64,000 bases of DNA from Amborella trichopoda (lineage: Eukaryota; Streptophyta; Magnoliopsida; Amborellales; Amborellaceae). The translations under genes and the position numbers were made by a program. The DNA is taken from assembly GCF_000471905.2 (NCBI RefSeq), contig NW_006495273.1, forward strand, positions 1,961,528 through 2,025,527, written 5' to 3'. Of the stretch, positions 61,986-64,000 are shown piece after piece (the first letter of the stretch is position 1; each line of letters starts with the position of its first letter). The notes below the pieces were generated by a model, which saw only the letters and a list, made by a program, of their open reading frames with translations, did not search any database and was not told the DNA's origin.

Positions 61986-62409
61986 TTGGTGCTCTCACAA
62001 GAAGATACTATCTTTTTGCTCCCTTAAGTAAAATCCAAGCTAATAATGTTTTTAGGACCTTAAGTTTGATAATGTAACCTCTTGATCCTAGTGGCCAACT
62101 TCAAAAAAGAAACAAAGTAGAACAAAGAGAATCCAAATCACACACTCCCTGTGCTTGAAAAAGACAATGTCCCAAGATTAACTTAAATTGCCCAATTTTT
62201 ATAGGCGAAACATACGTCTTGAAGAAATCAAAACCTATTTTTGAAAATCATCCTGCGATGCTTCTTAAATGGATTCCAAAAGTTAAAATAAAAATTCCAT
62301 GCTACTCTTTTGGCCCAAGGAGTTAATACACAGTATGCTCTCGCGAGAACATGCTATGCGCAATAATCAATATATGGTCTTTTCATAGATAATCCCTTAA
62401 ATCTCGATA

Positions 62410-62565
62410 GGTACCGTGTTATACTATAAAAGTAAATTTCTAAAATTTGCGACTTTCCTGTTAAGTTTAATCGGTGACTTGAAAATCTATATTTAACTTT
62501 AATTATAAAATTTAAAGTTTTTAAAAATGATGTAAATTGAGCAGAACTACGAACACTTGGTACAA
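62410..62565 (+). repeat. MITE family 1, fragment F
   Basis: TTTAACTTTAATTATAAAAT then TTTAAAGTTTTTAAAAATGA and TGTAAATTGAGCAG match the centre of the family 1 body. No termini. Confidence 0.5.
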
Positions 62566-63182
62566 GATGAGTTATCTTTAAAAGTTAATTTTTTTTTTTG
62601 GCTTCTTTAAACCGTCTAAATAACTTGTTACAAGATGAATTATTTTTAAAACAATTTTTTTTTTTTTTTCTTTATGCCTTTGCAATATAAGGTTGCAACC
62701 TTAACCAAACTTTACAAATTTTAATAAGATGCCAGCCCCAATTTAACATCAAATTCCAACTATTTATCGCCTTGCCTCCCTTTTTTCTATATACGAGTAC
62801 AAGGTGTACCGCTTTCTTTGGTCTACAATATGAATATGAATATAAGGTAGCAACCTTATTATGAATTATGGAAATGAGCGAACCTTCTCTCGCTCTCTCT
62901 CCGAACTGGGACCGAGCCACGAAGCCGTCCATGTGTTCTTATCTGCCCCCTTGATTTATCTCCATTAATTTCTTCACTTAGTAGGATCTTCTTTTACAGG
63001 ATTTAGGTTTCTCTACTTGTTTCCTCGTTTTTCTTGAGCTTTCTGGTCTCGGAAATGGTTTTTTGTATTTACAGGGAAAGGAAGGCCAAGCCTGAGCAGT
63101 AGGCATGGGTTTTGAAGGATTGTTCGATTGAGAAAGTAAAGTGGGTTTCGTTTTAAAAGTGCAGAGATCGTGAGAGAGAGAG

Positions 63183-63299
63183 ATGGATCCAACTGCTAAG
63201 ACACCCAAGGTTATTAATCGTGGTATTGATGAGATATGGCAAAGGCAATTCGGCATGGTTAGACCACGCGCCTTTGCGCAGAGGATCGCTGGTTTCGAG
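63183..63299 (+). CDS. First coding exon of an unrecognised plant gene (39 residues, runs off the window)
   Basis: ATG at 63183 follows a (GA)-rich leader (63172-63181). The exon reads MDPTAKTPKVINRGIDEIWQ, then RQFGMVRPRAFAQRIAGFE, and ends GAG|GTATTG, a fair donor. Composition (no low complexity, charged and aromatic mix) and the CT/GA leader typical of plant 5' UTRs argue that it is real. No signal peptide or membrane segment in these residues. I do not recognise the family. The following 700 bp are T-rich and intron-like, and no second exon is certain before 64000. Confidence 0.6.
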
Positions 63300-64000
63300 G
63301 TATTGATGTTTTTTTAGTCACTTCTTTCATTGTTTTTTACTATAATTTTGATTTTTCAGAGGCACCCAAAAATGGTCCGAAGAGACCATTGATCGATTTT
63401 CTGTTTTTTTTTTTCTATTTATTTGTTATCTATATTGGGTTGGATTTCATTGTGATGCTTTGTGGGGTGTCTATGATCAATTAACAAGGGCTTCATGTTT
63501 ATCTTTTAGTTTTATTTGCAAAGGATTTTATTTGTTTAATTTTTTTTTGGCTTGATTCTTCGAATCGGGGCTATTAATATAAATATTTTTGTTTTATTGT
63601 GCGAATTGGGACTATTTTGTTTAACTGTTCTTGCTTGATTATATGAATTGAGGCTATTAGTTTAGTTCTTTTTGTTTTATTCTTTGAATTGCAGCTGGCT
63701 GTGTTCATTTCATCTTTTGGTCTTGTTCATTTCATCTGTTGGTGTTGCTGGTTTTTGTTACTGATATAAGATTGAGATGATGTAAATGGTTATTTTGTTA
63801 AATTTTATTTATTTGATAATGTCCTAAAACTACTATTACTCAAGCAAATTCCACTACAACAGTCATAGTTAGAGGGAAGTCACAGAAAAAAGAAACACAA
63901 ACATCTGAGGCGACTGGTATCCACAAGTGACAACTATGTTCTTGGCCATGGCTTTACTGAATTTTAGAGAGGGGTTGGAAGCCCTTTTCAGAGGGGAAAT
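63300..64000 (+). other. Presumed first intron of the gene starting at 63183
   Basis: T-rich, with three short repeated phrases of the form GAATtGgGGCTATTa around 63566, 63603 and 63647. An acceptor-like TTGAATTGCAG ends at about 63690, but the frame after it closes within 25 codons, so I do not call an exon there. Confidence 0.45.

Noticed and set aside
63690..63765. Second exon of the 63183 gene after an AG at about 63690
   Set aside because: The frame closes after about 24 codons and the peptide is low-complexity hydrophobic; not convincing.

Overview
The window is nuclear DNA from a flowering plant. The signs are GT-AG introns, (CT)n-rich leaders, tRNA-derived SINEs, plant RTE- and L1-type LINEs, copia debris, MITEs, and four recognisable plant genes. 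Introns are long (several of 5-6 kb) and full of decayed transposons, so this is a medium or large genome; I cannot name the species from sequence alone. There are two assembly gaps, at 35997-36016 and 46034-46816. LAYOUT. 1-1051 (+): last three exons of an EMB506/AKRP-type plastid ankyrin-repeat gene. 2747-4750 (+): an intronless PLS-class pentatricopeptide (PPR) gene with an E/E+ tail. 4850-10900: intergenic, with a SINE, a 105-bp tandem duplication, a 211-bp MITE and a copia pol remnant. 11020-44329 (-): one very large MORC-family (GHKL ATPase) gene. I could join 19 coding exons in continuous phase into a 768-residue protein closest to MORC6/DMS11, plus a non-coding leader exon. Its introns hold two L1-type LINE 3' ends on the opposite strand, RTE fragments, SINEs, a plastid-type tRNA-Arg relic, tandem repeats and a long microsatellite. 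44450-50400: intergenic, with a cluster of one MITE family just upstream of the MORC leader, a duplicated AT-rich segment, a gap, an RTE fragment and a SINE. 50417-56279 (-): a complete seven-exon SR45a/Tra2-like splicing-factor gene (228 residues). 56400-63180: intergenic, with an RTE relic that still shows its reverse-transcriptase motif, more MITEs and SINEs, and a 958-bp Mutator-like non-autonomous transposon with 10-bp target duplications and an internal array of TACCGTA/TACGGTA motifs. 63183-63299 (+): first coding exon of an unrecognised gene that runs off the window. HOW THE PARTS RELATE. This is not an operon-like locus; the genes are independent housekeeping and regulatory genes: plastid development (ankyrin protein), organellar RNA processing (PPR), transposon silencing (MORC) and pre-mRNA splicing (SR45a). 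The main points of interest are the TE-loaded MORC gene, itself a TE silencer by family, and two MITE/MULE families that can be delimited from their own termini inside this window. I found no evidence of a wholly new protein-coding system.
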